From Olivibacter sp036959255 (GTDB taxonomy: Bacteria; Bacteroidota; Bacteroidia; Sphingobacteriales; Sphingobacteriaceae): a DNA stretch of 64,000 nt. Made by a program: the position numbers and the translations under genes. This document shows, one piece after another, positions 34,768-43,832 of this stretch (its first letter is position 1; every line of letters starts with the position of its first letter). The notes under the pieces were generated by a model. The model saw only the letters and a program-made list of their open reading frames with translations. It was not told the DNA's origin and made no database searches. Where the stretch lies: assembly GCF_036959255.1 (NCBI RefSeq), contig NZ_JAWMTI010000001.1:124001-188000 (forward strand). The letters are read 5' to 3'.

Positions 34768-34880
34768 TATTTTCGGAAATTAGAATTACTTTGTCTAGGG
34801 TCATTTTAACTGAATATCCGAAGTGGGGTCCCTGGGTTTCCACTTTTTAACATATAACTTTTAGAAGCTTTATAAACCTT

Positions 34881-35807
34881 ATGAACTTAAAAATCAAAAT
34901 GTTGATCCTTTCGTGCATGACATACCACTTAGTAAGCGCGCAAACAGGTGACTTTCACCCCATCTATCCAAACGGAAAAATTCCTAATGAACGAATAGAC
35001 AAAACGGAGCTAAAAGAAGTAAGCGAGATCGGAAAAGATAGCATTGAACGAATATCGGCCGTTAGTACCCCGGCCATGAAGTATTATGCTCCCAATAAAA
35101 GCAAAAGTAAGGGTTCTGCCATTATTATTTGCCCGGGCGGTGGTTATAGCATTTTGGCAATGGGACACGAAGGCGATCAAATAGGAAAAAAATTTGCTGA
35201 AAATGGCATTGCTGCTTTCGTTCTAAAGTATAGATTACCTAATGAAGCCTTGATGCAGGACAAAAGTATTGGCCCCTTACAGGATGTGCAACAAGCATTC
35301 AAGCTTGTTCGGGAACAAGCAAGCTACTATGGCATTAATCCACAAAAAATAGGTATCATCGGTTTTTCCGCGGGAGGGCATTTGGCCTCTTCAGCGGGTG
35401 TGCATTATCAAGATGTCAAAATTGACAATCCCAACAAAACCAAACTTCGTCCAGACTTCATGCTATTAATTTATCCGGTTATCAGCATGGACGCCAGCAT
35501 TACACATGGTGGTTCGCGCACTAATTTGCTGGGAAAAATGCCGGACAGTGAGATGATTAATTATTTTTCCAATGAAACGCAAGTTACCGCTGATACGCCG
35601 CCGACGCTTTTAGTCCACGCAGAAGACGACACAGCTGTTCCAATCGCCAATAGTCGCCGTTTTTACGATGCATTACAAAAACAACATGTTCCATCCAAGC
35701 TCATCACTTATCCCCGTGGAGGGCACGGTTTTGGTTTAAATAATAAAACGACCAGCGATAAATGGTTTGACCATGCCTTGGTGTGGTTACATGACATGGG
35801 ATTTTAG
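34881..35807 (+). CDS. Secreted alpha/beta hydrolase, carbohydrate-esterase-like
   Basis: A 308-residue exported enzyme with a signal peptide ending near LVSAQ (residue 21). It contains an oxyanion-type block CPGGGYSILAMGHEG (about 84-98), the nucleophile elbow GFSAGGHLASSAG with catalytic Ser (about 163), an Asp in LLVHAEDDTAVPI (about 253) and His in PRGGHGFGL (about 285). This is the order found in BD-FAE/axe-type deacetylases acting on acetylated plant glycans. The substrate is not proven. Its stop lies only 6 bp from the stop of the convergent arginase-fold gene, with no terminator between them. Confidence 0.85.
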   Translation: MNLKIKMLILSCMTYHLVSAQTGDFHPIYPNGKIPNERIDKTELKEVSEIGKDSIERISAVSTPAMKYYAPNKSKSKGSAIIICPGGGYSILAMGHEGDQIGKKFAENGIAAFVLKYRLPNEALMQDKSIGPLQDVQQAFKLVREQASYYGINPQKIGIIGFSAGGHLASSAGVHYQDVKIDNPNKTKLRPDFMLLIYPVISMDASITHGGSRTNLLGKMPDSEMINYFSNETQVTADTPPTLLVHAEDDTAVPIANSRRFYDALQKQHVPSKLITYPRGGHGFGLNNKTTSDKWFDHALVWLHDMGF

Positions 35808-35813
35808 TGGTAA

Positions 35814-36995
35814 TCAAGATAATTTCTGAAATGTCCGCCACCAGAGATCGGGCATTTCACCTTCTATAGCGAGCAGATAATCTTCATATCGGCAAGGTAC
35901 AAGATGAAAGCGCTCATTTACTGATTTGGTATTAGGGTAAGGAACCTGCATCCACCAACGATCTGTTTTTTTACTCTTTATAAATACCAGTTCATAGCTG
36001 TCGTCATTTAATGAAGCGCGATAGATGACATAAGATGATTTTGGCTGTAGTGGAAAATCTTTCTTTCGATTATAGAAACCATCGATAAAATACCAGATCA
36101 TCTGTGCCACTAACATAGCTGTCTGGCCATTTTGGTCATAGGCTGGGTTAAATTCATAAAAACCAATGGAACTTAGCTTATCGCTCATTCCCGCATAACG
36201 ACATAGTTGACAAGCTTCCTCACCATAGAAGCCGTTTGGTGTTGCATTTGCATTTGCACCAGCATCAGAAGAGCGAATGGCACTTATATCGAAGCTTAGT
36301 AAATCAGCGTTTCGGATCACCGGTTCAGCTTGATCTGTTTTTCCGGCAAATAAACCCAATCGATACGAATCAAAATAGAGCTTGTCCATTACTTTCAAAC
36401 TATCCTGACTTACGAAGTAGGTTTGATAGCCTATATTGCTATAATTAAAAAGGTAATTCGGTTGATGTAATAATATTTTCGTCAGATAGGTTTGCGAGGT
36501 TGCCTCCCGTTCATTTTCAACAGACTCATCTAAATCGAAGTGTGGATCGATCACCACCAAGTCTACCTTTTGTTCGAGTTTTTCATAGCCTTGGAACTGC
36601 GCATATGTTAAATCCTGCCCCCCTCCGATAATAACAGGAAGGACATTTTTTTTTATCAACTCTTCAACAACCGTTTTTAAGGCTGCATAGGTATCGTTCA
36701 CGCTCGCTCCTGCCTGTATATTCCCGAAGTCTGCAATGCGTAAGGGGTAATCTCCCCGGTGCAAGCTGTATAATTTCTCCCGTACATGATTCGGGGCCAA
36801 AGCACATCCTTGATTAGCAATTGCCCGACGATCTTCCGATACGCCAATAAGAACAAGATCGAAAATTTCTTCTTCCTGATCCGGAAATTCCGTTTCAAAA
36901 GCCTTTATATGTGCCCCTAACTGGCTTGTTAAAAAGCCATTTGCGGGCGTTAATTGCTGAACATCAATAGGAGAAAAAAAATCGATCAATGACAT
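35814..36995 (-). CDS. Arginase/agmatinase/formimidoylglutamase-fold protein with altered metal sites
   Basis: A 393-residue ureohydrolase-fold protein. The motifs are recognisable but changed: GGGQDLT (124-130) where the family usually has GGDHS or GGGHD, DPHFD (150-154) which keeps Asp-His-Asp, SFDIS (234-238) where the family has a second Asp (DxD), and GFYEFNP which keeps the Glu. Thus one His and one Asp of the usual binuclear manganese site are replaced by Gln and Ser. It could be a divergent enzyme, perhaps mononuclear, or non-catalytic. There is no hut gene nearby to support formimidoylglutamate hydrolysis. Cytoplasmic. Confidence 0.85.
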   Translation of the reverse strand: MSLIDFFSPIDVQQLTPANGFLTSQLGAHIKAFETEFPDQEEEIFDLVLIGVSEDRRAIANQGCALAPNHVREKLYSLHRGDYPLRIADFGNIQAGASVNDTYAALKTVVEELIKKNVLPVIIGGGQDLTYAQFQGYEKLEQKVDLVVIDPHFDLDESVENEREATSQTYLTKILLHQPNYLFNYSNIGYQTYFVSQDSLKVMDKLYFDSYRLGLFAGKTDQAEPVIRNADLLSFDISAIRSSDAGANANATPNGFYGEEACQLCRYAGMSDKLSSIGFYEFNPAYDQNGQTAMLVAQMIWYFIDGFYNRKKDFPLQPKSSYVIYRASLNDDSYELVFIKSKKTDRWWMQVPYPNTKSVNERFHLVPCRYEDYLLAIEGEMPDLWWRTFQKLS

Positions 36996-37055
36996 GAAAA
37001 AAGGATTAGCTAATGCAATTTACGTTAAGATTGTGCAAATATCCATTTATTAACT

Positions 37056-37063
37056 TACTTTTG
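37056..37063 (+). promoter_or_regulatory. Bacteroidota -7 promoter element before the epimerase gene
   Basis: TACTTTTG matches TAnnTTTG; an ATTG at 37030-37033 stands 22 bp upstream as a possible -33 box. The start codon follows 35 bp downstream. Confidence 0.45.
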
Positions 37064-37098
37064 AAAGTATTAATGATCAATCTATAGGAAATAAGACG

Positions 37099-38064
37099 GT
37101 GATATTAGTTACTGGTGGAACAGGATTTTTAGGTTCAACGCTTCTTAGACGGTTACTCGCCGACGGTCATGTGATTCGAGCGACTAAACGCCAAACCTCA
37201 GTCATTCCTACGGATCTGCTTACCCATCCCAATCTTCAATGGTTAGCGGTCGATATTAACAACTATTTTGATTTGGAGGACGCCTTTGAAGAGGTGAAAG
37301 AGGTTTATCATTGTGCCGCAATGATTTCCTTTGATCCAAGAGATAAACGGAAAATTATTACCACTAACCGTAGTAGCACCGCTCATATTGTCAATTTATG
37401 TATACAATATAACGTTCGTTTGTTGCACGTGAGTTCAGTAGCTGCTATAGGCAAGCCAAAACCCTCACAAACATTATCCGATGAAAACGATATTTGGGAA
37501 TTTGATGGTTCACAAAACGGTTATGCGATTTCAAAATACGAAGCAGAAATGGAAGTTTGGCGAGGTACTGTCGAAGGCTTGGACGCCGTCATCATCAATC
37601 CTTCGCTGATTATTGGTCAACAAAGTGGACAGGAAAATACCGGTGCTATTTTTAAGCTTTTGAAAGATGGCCTACGGTATTACCCAGAGGGCAGTGTGGG
37701 CTTGGTAGACGTGGAAGACGTAGCAAGGGCCGCCATCATTCTAATGAACAGCAGAAACATCCGAGCGGAACGTTTTATTATTAACAATGAAAACATGACT
37801 TACCAAGAGCTTTTCCGTATTTGTGCGGATTACCTTGGCAAACCTGCCCCGAATAAGCTAGCAACACGAGGCATGCTGGGCTTGGCCTGGCGGGCAGCAA
37901 AAGTTTCGTCATGGTTTACAGGTCAACAGCCAGGATTAACACATGATACTGCGCATGCCGCTCGTGAAAAGCAAGCTTATTCCAATGCCAAATTTAAAGA
38001 AAAAATAGGCTTTTCATTTAGGCCCATAAGAGAAACGCTAAAAGAAATTTGTGAGCATATTTAA
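37099..38064 (+). CDS. NAD-dependent epimerase/dehydratase family protein
   Basis: A 321-residue extended short-chain dehydrogenase starting with GTG at 37099. The cofactor motif VTGGTGFLGSTLL (about 4-16) lies at the very start, with YHCAAMISFDP, SSVAAIGK and YAISKYEAEMEVW as the Tyr-x-x-x-Lys motif (about 147). It resembles dihydroflavonol-reductase-like and 3-beta-HSD-like members; the substrate is unknown. It ends 14 bp before the phosphoserine phosphatase fusion gene and is probably co-transcribed with it, though no metabolic link is obvious. Confidence 0.88.
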   Translation: MILVTGGTGFLGSTLLRRLLADGHVIRATKRQTSVIPTDLLTHPNLQWLAVDINNYFDLEDAFEEVKEVYHCAAMISFDPRDKRKIITTNRSSTAHIVNLCIQYNVRLLHVSSVAAIGKPKPSQTLSDENDIWEFDGSQNGYAISKYEAEMEVWRGTVEGLDAVIINPSLIIGQQSGQENTGAIFKLLKDGLRYYPEGSVGLVDVEDVARAAIILMNSRNIRAERFIINNENMTYQELFRICADYLGKPAPNKLATRGMLGLAWRAAKVSSWFTGQQPGLTHDTAHAAREKQAYSNAKFKEKIGFSFRPIRETLKEICEHI

Positions 38065-38078
38065 TCCCATTACGCAAC

Positions 38079-39371
38079 ATGAAACATTATTACATCATTG
38101 ATTTCGACAGTACCTTTACACAAGTTGAAGCACTTGATGAATTGGCTCGGATTTCCCTAGAGCACCATCCGGCCAGCGAATTAATCTACACGGAAATCGA
38201 GCGACTTACCAATGCAGCCATGGAAGGTAACATTTCTTTCCGTGAAAGCCTTGCAGGCCGTGTTAAGCTTCTTCAAGCCAACAAATCGCATTTGGAGAAA
38301 CTAATCAGTACCCTCAAAAAGAAAGTATCTTCCTCTTTCTCTCGAAATCGTGTATTCCTTCGTGAGCACAGTGAAGATGTATTAATCGTTTCTGGCGGAT
38401 TTAAAGAATTTATAACACCCGTGGTAACACCTTACGGCATCAAAACAGAAAACATTTATGCCAATACATTTACGTTTGATGAGGAAGGTAATATCACTGG
38501 CTACGACGAAGACAACCCATTGTCCGATGAAGGAGGTAAAGTAAAATTACTCAAGACCATGAATTTGGACGGTACTATATATGGTATCGGTGACGGTTAT
38601 TCCGACTTTCAATTAAAAGAATCCGGCCTCATTGAAAAGTTCTTTGCCTTTACAGAAAACATCGAACGTAAGTCCGTATCAGAAAAAGCTGACCACATCA
38701 CGCCGAGCCTGGATGAGTTTTTATACGTCAACCATCTCCCCAGGGCTATTTCTTATCCAAAGAACCGTATTCTTTGTCTTATCGTTGGCGATGTTCCGGA
38801 AATCGCCATTCATTTACTTAGAAGAGATGGTTTTTCAATCCGTCATAAGGAAACGTTGGAAGAAAAATATGTAAAAGATATCGGGATGCTTCTATTAGCC
38901 AACGGGATAGCAATAACGGATGAGGAATTATCAAAAGCGGAGAAGTTGAAAACGATCGGTTATCTTGGCAATAGCAAAGGGCATTTGAATCGGGCACTAT
39001 GCAATGAGATGGGCATTGTTCTTTTTGATGATAAAAAGGGTAAAAAGAGAAGTGAAGAGTTTATTCCTAAGCGGATGGCTGACTTCATTAACAAAGGAGA
39101 TACAGCAATGAGCCGTAATTTCCCCAATATGCAATTGCCACGTATGCATCAGGCACACCGTCTTATCCATATACATAAAAATGTACCGGGAATTATGGCG
39201 CAGATCAATAATGTATTTGCCGAGCATCACATTAATATTGTAGCGCAGTTTTTAATGACGAAAGGAAATATCGGTTATGTTATAACCGACATCAGCAAGG
39301 GTTACGATGATTTGCTTCTGAAGGAATTAAGACAGATTACAACGACTATTAAACTTCGGATTCTATACTAG
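38079..39371 (+). CDS. serB: Phosphoserine phosphatase fused to a SerA-like substrate/ACT region lacking the NAD domain
   Basis: A 430-residue fusion. Residues 1-215 are a SerB-type HAD phosphatase: DFDST with D9 and D11, SGG at 105-107, K154 and GDGYSD at 171-176. Residues about 230-320 resemble the N-terminal substrate-binding part of 3-phosphoglycerate dehydrogenase (SKAEKLKTIGYLGNS). After FINKGDTAMSRNFPNMQLP, a final ACT domain at 357-430 (HRLIHIHKNVPGIMAQINNV) matches the SerA C-terminus closely. The NAD-binding Rossmann domain, including its GxGxxG, is missing between these parts. The phosphatase would make L-serine; the ACT domain probably gives serine feedback. No frameshift is present. 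Confidence 0.88.
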   Translation: MKHYYIIDFDSTFTQVEALDELARISLEHHPASELIYTEIERLTNAAMEGNISFRESLAGRVKLLQANKSHLEKLISTLKKKVSSSFSRNRVFLREHSEDVLIVSGGFKEFITPVVTPYGIKTENIYANTFTFDEEGNITGYDEDNPLSDEGGKVKLLKTMNLDGTIYGIGDGYSDFQLKESGLIEKFFAFTENIERKSVSEKADHITPSLDEFLYVNHLPRAISYPKNRILCLIVGDVPEIAIHLLRRDGFSIRHKETLEEKYVKDIGMLLLANGIAITDEELSKAEKLKTIGYLGNSKGHLNRALCNEMGIVLFDDKKGKKRSEEFIPKRMADFINKGDTAMSRNFPNMQLPRMHQAHRLIHIHKNVPGIMAQINNVFAEHHINIVAQFLMTKGNIGYVITDISKGYDDLLLKELRQITTTIKLRILY

Positions 39372-39400
39372 TCTTTTTGTTTCATCTTAACACAAAAAGA
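39372..39400. terminator. AT-rich hairpin between convergent serB fusion and tlpA-like genes
   Basis: TCTTTTTGT (39372-39380) pairs with ACAAAAAGA (39392-39400) over an 11-base loop, directly after the serB-fusion stop. The stem is AT-rich and no G/C-rich base is present, so termination strength is doubtful. Confidence 0.35.
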
Positions 39401-39532
39401 ACCAAAATCGAGAAGATGTTCTTCGAGTTCGTGTCTGTCCCGATCCTTTCGAGGCTAAAGATTTTTAGGTCTCGTCTCAAACACAATCCCGTGAGGCTGT
39501 TCTGTCCTGTGCGGGTATACTGAAATTTATTT

Positions 39533-40660
39533 CTATTGAAGTATTTCAGCTAATTTAGTGTGCAACTCCTCTCCGCGTAGATTTTTCCCAACAATTTTTC
39601 CCTGTGGATCAATTAAAAAATTGGCAGGGATACCCCGTACACCGTAGAGTTGTGCTGCCGCGTTATTCCAAAATTGTAAATCGGAAACTTGTGTCCAAGC
39701 TAATTCATCATCGGCAATAGCTTTTAACCAAGCATCCTTTCCATTCGGTCTATCCAGCGAAACTCCCAAAATAGTGAAATTTTTATCCTTATATTTATTA
39801 AAGGCTGCCACCACATTTGGATTTTCCTGTCTACAAGGGCCACACCAACTTGCCCAAAAATCGATCAATACATATTTACCCTTAAAAGAAGAAAGTGTTA
39901 CGGGTTTACCTGTCGTGTCATTCATGGTAAAATCCGGTGCAACGGAACCAATACTTGCCGTTTTCGCTGTCGCCAGCAATTGACCATATTCAGTGCCTAT
40001 TTTGCTTTCCTGCACATCCTTCGATAAGCTACTATATAGTTGTTGTGCTCGCTCATAATCTCTTCCCGGATCCACTGTAGAACGTAACGTATACATACTT
40101 ACCAATGAACTTGGCTTACTCTTTATGAAGTCTCCCACGATTTGTAGCTGCTTATCCTGTAAGCCCTCGTAAAGCGCCTGAAATTTCTTTTGAAATTCTT
40201 CCGAGCTTCTTTCTTCATCCGAAGCACCATAATAGACATTCATGATATTTGCCTGATCCTCCTTCAGCACATCCATTGCTTTGTTTAACGCCGCTTGATC
40301 TACGTTCAGTGTCGTTCCACCCAAATTTGCTTTACTCAAGGAATCTGCTGACTGCACGGTAATTGTCCCCTTTTCCAGAAAGATTGGAATCATATCAGGT
40401 GCTTCCAATTGCATGACAGGTTCGCCTTGATGCGCTAATACCAAAACGGCATTGACAGGATCCTGCACCGTACCCTTAAAAGAAAAAGCGCCATTTACAA
40501 TATTACTGGAATCAAGTTGATTCGCACCATTTAAGCGATAGGAAACATAAGCTTTAGCAGGTGCATTTAGATTTCCTACATTTCCTTTAATCACATAATC
40601 TTGTTGAGCGCTTGCAAAAAAAGGCACTGTTATTAATGCACTAATAATAATTTTTTTCAT
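39533..40660 (-). CDS. TlpA-family thiol-disulfide oxidoreductase with DUF4369 domain
   Basis: A 375-residue exported protein with signal peptide (cleavage near ASAQQ, residue 20), an N-terminal DUF4369 region (about 22-110, YVIKGNVGNLNAPAKAYVSY), a helical linker and a C-terminal thioredoxin/AhpC-TSA domain (about 238-375). The redox motif is WASWCGPCRQEN, and the cis-proline block RGIPANFLIDPQG is intact. It is expected in the periplasm, acting in disulfide reduction or cytochrome maturation. It is monocistronic, with a TACATTTG -7 element on the minus strand at 40718-40725. Confidence 0.92.
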   Translation of the reverse strand: MKKIIISALITVPFFASAQQDYVIKGNVGNLNAPAKAYVSYRLNGANQLDSSNIVNGAFSFKGTVQDPVNAVLVLAHQGEPVMQLEAPDMIPIFLEKGTITVQSADSLSKANLGGTTLNVDQAALNKAMDVLKEDQANIMNVYYGASDEERSSEEFQKKFQALYEGLQDKQLQIVGDFIKSKPSSLVSMYTLRSTVDPGRDYERAQQLYSSLSKDVQESKIGTEYGQLLATAKTASIGSVAPDFTMNDTTGKPVTLSSFKGKYVLIDFWASWCGPCRQENPNVVAAFNKYKDKNFTILGVSLDRPNGKDAWLKAIADDELAWTQVSDLQFWNNAAAQLYGVRGIPANFLIDPQGKIVGKNLRGEELHTKLAEILQ

Positions 40661-40855
40661 GTATCTAGCTTATTTATACCGTTGCTTGCCACAAAATAAA
40701 AAGGGCGTGTTCGTTCACAAATGTAACATTAAAATAATGGAACGAAAGGAACCCATGCTTTAATCCATCAAATTTAGCTAACATGTTACAAGTATTTATC
40801 TTCTTTTCCTTTTTTTTCCTAAATTGCACGGCATACAACTTATATATATTTTACC

Positions 40856-41920
40856 GTGGCACATTCTTATGAAATCAAAGTAGAGTTAACGAAAGACTCA
40901 CAGTTGGCAAAGGTTGATTTTAACAACCTAAAGTTCGGGCAGATATTATCCGACCACATGTTGGTAGCAGATTATGATGATGGTGAATGGAAAGAGGTCA
41001 AGATTGTCCCTTACGCTAATCTTAGTCTGAGCCCCGCCACCTCAGCCTTACATTATGGACAAGCTATATTTGAAGGTATCAAAGCCTACAAATTTGAAGA
41101 CGGTCGTGTCAGCATTTTCCGACCTGACAGAAATTTGGAGCGTTTTAATAAATCGGCCGTCCGTTTGGAGATGCCCGAGGTTCCACAAGAAATCTTCATG
41201 GATGGATTAAAAAAATTGATTGATATTGATCGTGACTTTGTACCACCAACTGCGGGGGCCTCTCTTTATATACGCCCTTTTATGTTCGGTACAGAACCAG
41301 CCTTAGGTGTTCATCCTTCGAAATCTTATAAATTTATCATTATTACAGGTCCTGTTGGTTCCTATTACAATAAACCTTTACGAGTGAAAGTAGAAACTCA
41401 TTTCACTCGGGCTGCCGCAGGAGGTGTAGGCTTTTCGAAAAATGCCGGAAACTACGCGCTTTCGCTCTACCCGACCCGTTTGGCACAAGATGAGGGCTTT
41501 GATCAGTTAATTTGGACCGATGCGAAAGAGCATAAGTACATCGAAGAAGCCGGTACTGCGAATTTAGTATTTATGCTAGAAGACACCTTGGTAACACCTG
41601 GTTCCGAAACGGTTCTGCAAGGAGTAACGCGGCACAGCATTATGGACGTCGCAAAGCGTTGGGGAATCAAGACGGAAACACGTGATGTTAGTGTGCAGGA
41701 ATTAATCGAAGGTATTGAGGCCGGCAAGGTAAGTGAAGCTTTCGCCGCAGGTACTGCTGCTACATTGACACCTATCTCGGAGATTGGATACGAAGGAAAA
41801 ATATACAAACTCAGTGACCCTGCAACGCGTGAGTTTTCGAATAAAGTATTGGACTATCTCAATCAATTACGTTACGGCAAAATTGAGGATCCTTTTGGAT
41901 GGAACTTCATTGTGGGATAG
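40856..41920 (+). CDS. ilvE: Branched-chain amino acid aminotransferase
   Basis: A 354-residue class IV PLP aminotransferase of the large BCAT II type, starting at GTG 40856. Features include HYGQAIFEGIKAYKFEDG, IFRPDRNLERFNKSA, LYIRPFMFGTE, the PLP-lysine segment GFSKNAGNYALSLYP, YIEEAGTANLVF, LQGVTRHSIMDVA and FAAGTAATLTPI. It exchanges the amino group between Leu, Ile or Val and 2-oxoglutarate in the cytoplasm. It stands alone, without other ilv or leu genes in the window. The identification is secure. Confidence 0.96.
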   Translation: MAHSYEIKVELTKDSQLAKVDFNNLKFGQILSDHMLVADYDDGEWKEVKIVPYANLSLSPATSALHYGQAIFEGIKAYKFEDGRVSIFRPDRNLERFNKSAVRLEMPEVPQEIFMDGLKKLIDIDRDFVPPTAGASLYIRPFMFGTEPALGVHPSKSYKFIIITGPVGSYYNKPLRVKVETHFTRAAAGGVGFSKNAGNYALSLYPTRLAQDEGFDQLIWTDAKEHKYIEEAGTANLVFMLEDTLVTPGSETVLQGVTRHSIMDVAKRWGIKTETRDVSVQELIEGIEAGKVSEAFAAGTAATLTPISEIGYEGKIYKLSDPATREFSNKVLDYLNQLRYGKIEDPFGWNFIVG

Positions 41921-41929
41921 AACCACCAC

Positions 41930-41962
41930 CATCGGTTATCGGAAACTTGCTGATAGCCGATG
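41930..41962. terminator. Hairpin between convergent ilvE and AsmA-like gene
   Basis: CATCGGTTATC (41930-41940) pairs with GATAGCCGATG (41952-41962), an 11-bp stem with one wobble pair and an 11-base loop, between stop codons at 41920 and 41971. It is placed to terminate both genes. Confidence 0.6.
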
Positions 41963-41970
41963 GCTGAAAA

Positions 41971-43758
41971 CTATCTTCTGAGGCTGTCTTGTTCTTTACC
42001 CTCCTTTTTGCGAAATATTCCTTTGAAAAACTTTTTCACCTTGCCAACGGCCTTATCTGCCTCTTCGGCCGCCACGGTTAATTTAGTCTCTCGCTTCTTG
42101 TCGATTCCTACACTCGCCTTAACCCCTTCAAACAAACTCTTCCATAAGAAATTAAAAAAAGAAGCCGTTAACGGCCGTTTATAATGAATAGGTCCTGGAT
42201 GGAATTTCTCGTTTGCATCCGGATTACTATCATTAATCAAAAATTTGTTCGTCAGGATAGAAACCATTCCATTTTTTTGTTTCGCGCCATTGCTCTCCTT
42301 AACAATGATCTGCACCGCTAAATTTCTATAAAAGAAATCGACCCGACCCACCGCCTTATATTCATCTGCTTTCACATTAAAGTGAAGCCGATCAAAATAC
42401 CCGGATGATACCTCTACCATTGCTAAAGGTTTTGTGAGTGGATTTAAGGCCTTCGCATTCATTGCCGTTAATGAACCTTTATAGGTAAAAGTCCCGAGTT
42501 TATCAAGCATATTAAAGCCGAAATTAATATGGAGTTTACCATTATTCATAAATTTAGAATGAATATCCGCTGTCATATAGGGATTATTGACCAATGCCGA
42601 CGAGTCGTTCGTAACATTATGAAAAGTACCCTGTGTATTATTAAAGCTGACCTTCCCTATTTGGTTGCTCTTTTGGTTGTACTCCAGATAAGTGATCATT
42701 AGCTCATTTAAGGTCAAGGTATCAACCTTGATCGGAAAGGCCAATTTCCGAAATTCCTGATGGGGATATTTTCCAATTTTTGCTTCCGCTTTCTTCTTCG
42801 GATAGGCGGTATTTTGGTAGATCTCTACCCTTGATTTTCCAAGAACGACTTCACCTGCATATAATTTCTGTTGCTTTAATAGCTTAAAAAGGTCAATATG
42901 ATGAATACGAATTGTATCAAATGCCAATTCAAAGCGTTCCTGTGCAATCTTCGTTTTTTTATAAAAATCTACTTTATTGTAACGCGGCATCATTTGCAAA
43001 CCATTTAATACCATACTCCGATCGGCCGAAGTAAATTGGATTTCCTTCAGATCAATGTAATATAAACTATCCCCCGTGGCAATGCGGTAATCATTCATCG
43101 TAAAATCAACAGAACGTGCATTATAGAAACGTAAACTATCTTCACGTGAGGTCGAATCAACCCGGAGGTCTTTGATATTGATGTTGACATTTTTTAAACG
43201 TGTCGTCTTTTCCTTCTTTTCGTTCCGGTTCGTATAGGCAATATTTACATTTTCGAACGCAATATGTTCAACTGTTAGTTCATTTAGTATTTTAGAAATC
43301 TTTTGATATAAAGTCCGTTTATCTTTCGACTGAATAGTATCGTTATAGGCATGCGTTTGGTTAACAATTTTAATATCAGGATTTTCAATAATGATTTCGT
43401 CTATATTGAGTTTTCTTTCCGTATAAATCCGTTTAGGATGGAAATTGCGAATAGCCAATCTCGCTACTGACACCTCATATACATTATCGGGTGCTTTCTT
43501 CTGCATTATCAATTCCTTATATACATTGGTATCCGGAATGAGTTTAAAGTTATAGAGATATGCATTACCTGTGACCATGTTAAAGTCGAGATCATCATAT
43601 GAAACCCGGTACAGGCTATCACTCGAACTCAACGCAATCGCATGTATTTTCTCATTTAATAGGGGGCGCCAGTGATTTCCCAAATACCATAAACTAGCGA
43701 CGACTATGAGTATCAGCGTTAACAAAATGCCGATTATCCACTTCAAAACAAGCTTCAT
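41971..43758 (-). CDS. AsmA-like envelope protein, paralogue 1
   Basis: A 595-residue protein with an N-terminal membrane anchor (about 5-27, WIIGILLTLILIVVASLWYL) and a long beta-strand-rich periplasmic region without Cys clusters, resembling AsmA/DUF748-type proteins. The C-terminal part (FNFLWKSLFEGVKASVGID) matches FFNLMWKALYTGLKVNLGL of the upstream neighbour, and both share VSFNNTQGTFHNVTNDS-like or KQLNARLQHVSNDS segments. The pair are tandem paralogues in one operon (74-bp gap). AsmA-like proteins are implicated in moving lipids between membranes. The tail is Lys/Glu-rich. Function inferred only at class level. Confidence 0.72.
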   Translation of the reverse strand: MKLVLKWIIGILLTLILIVVASLWYLGNHWRPLLNEKIHAIALSSSDSLYRVSYDDLDFNMVTGNAYLYNFKLIPDTNVYKELIMQKKAPDNVYEVSVARLAIRNFHPKRIYTERKLNIDEIIIENPDIKIVNQTHAYNDTIQSKDKRTLYQKISKILNELTVEHIAFENVNIAYTNRNEKKEKTTRLKNVNINIKDLRVDSTSREDSLRFYNARSVDFTMNDYRIATGDSLYYIDLKEIQFTSADRSMVLNGLQMMPRYNKVDFYKKTKIAQERFELAFDTIRIHHIDLFKLLKQQKLYAGEVVLGKSRVEIYQNTAYPKKKAEAKIGKYPHQEFRKLAFPIKVDTLTLNELMITYLEYNQKSNQIGKVSFNNTQGTFHNVTNDSSALVNNPYMTADIHSKFMNNGKLHINFGFNMLDKLGTFTYKGSLTAMNAKALNPLTKPLAMVEVSSGYFDRLHFNVKADEYKAVGRVDFFYRNLAVQIIVKESNGAKQKNGMVSILTNKFLINDSNPDANEKFHPGPIHYKRPLTASFFNFLWKSLFEGVKASVGIDKKRETKLTVAAEEADKAVGKVKKFFKGIFRKKEGKEQDSLRR

Positions 43759-43832
43759 AAAATTTATTTCTTCATTATGTAATATTCCAATCCATAACCT
43801 CTACACCGATAAAAAAGTTTGCGCCTATATAC

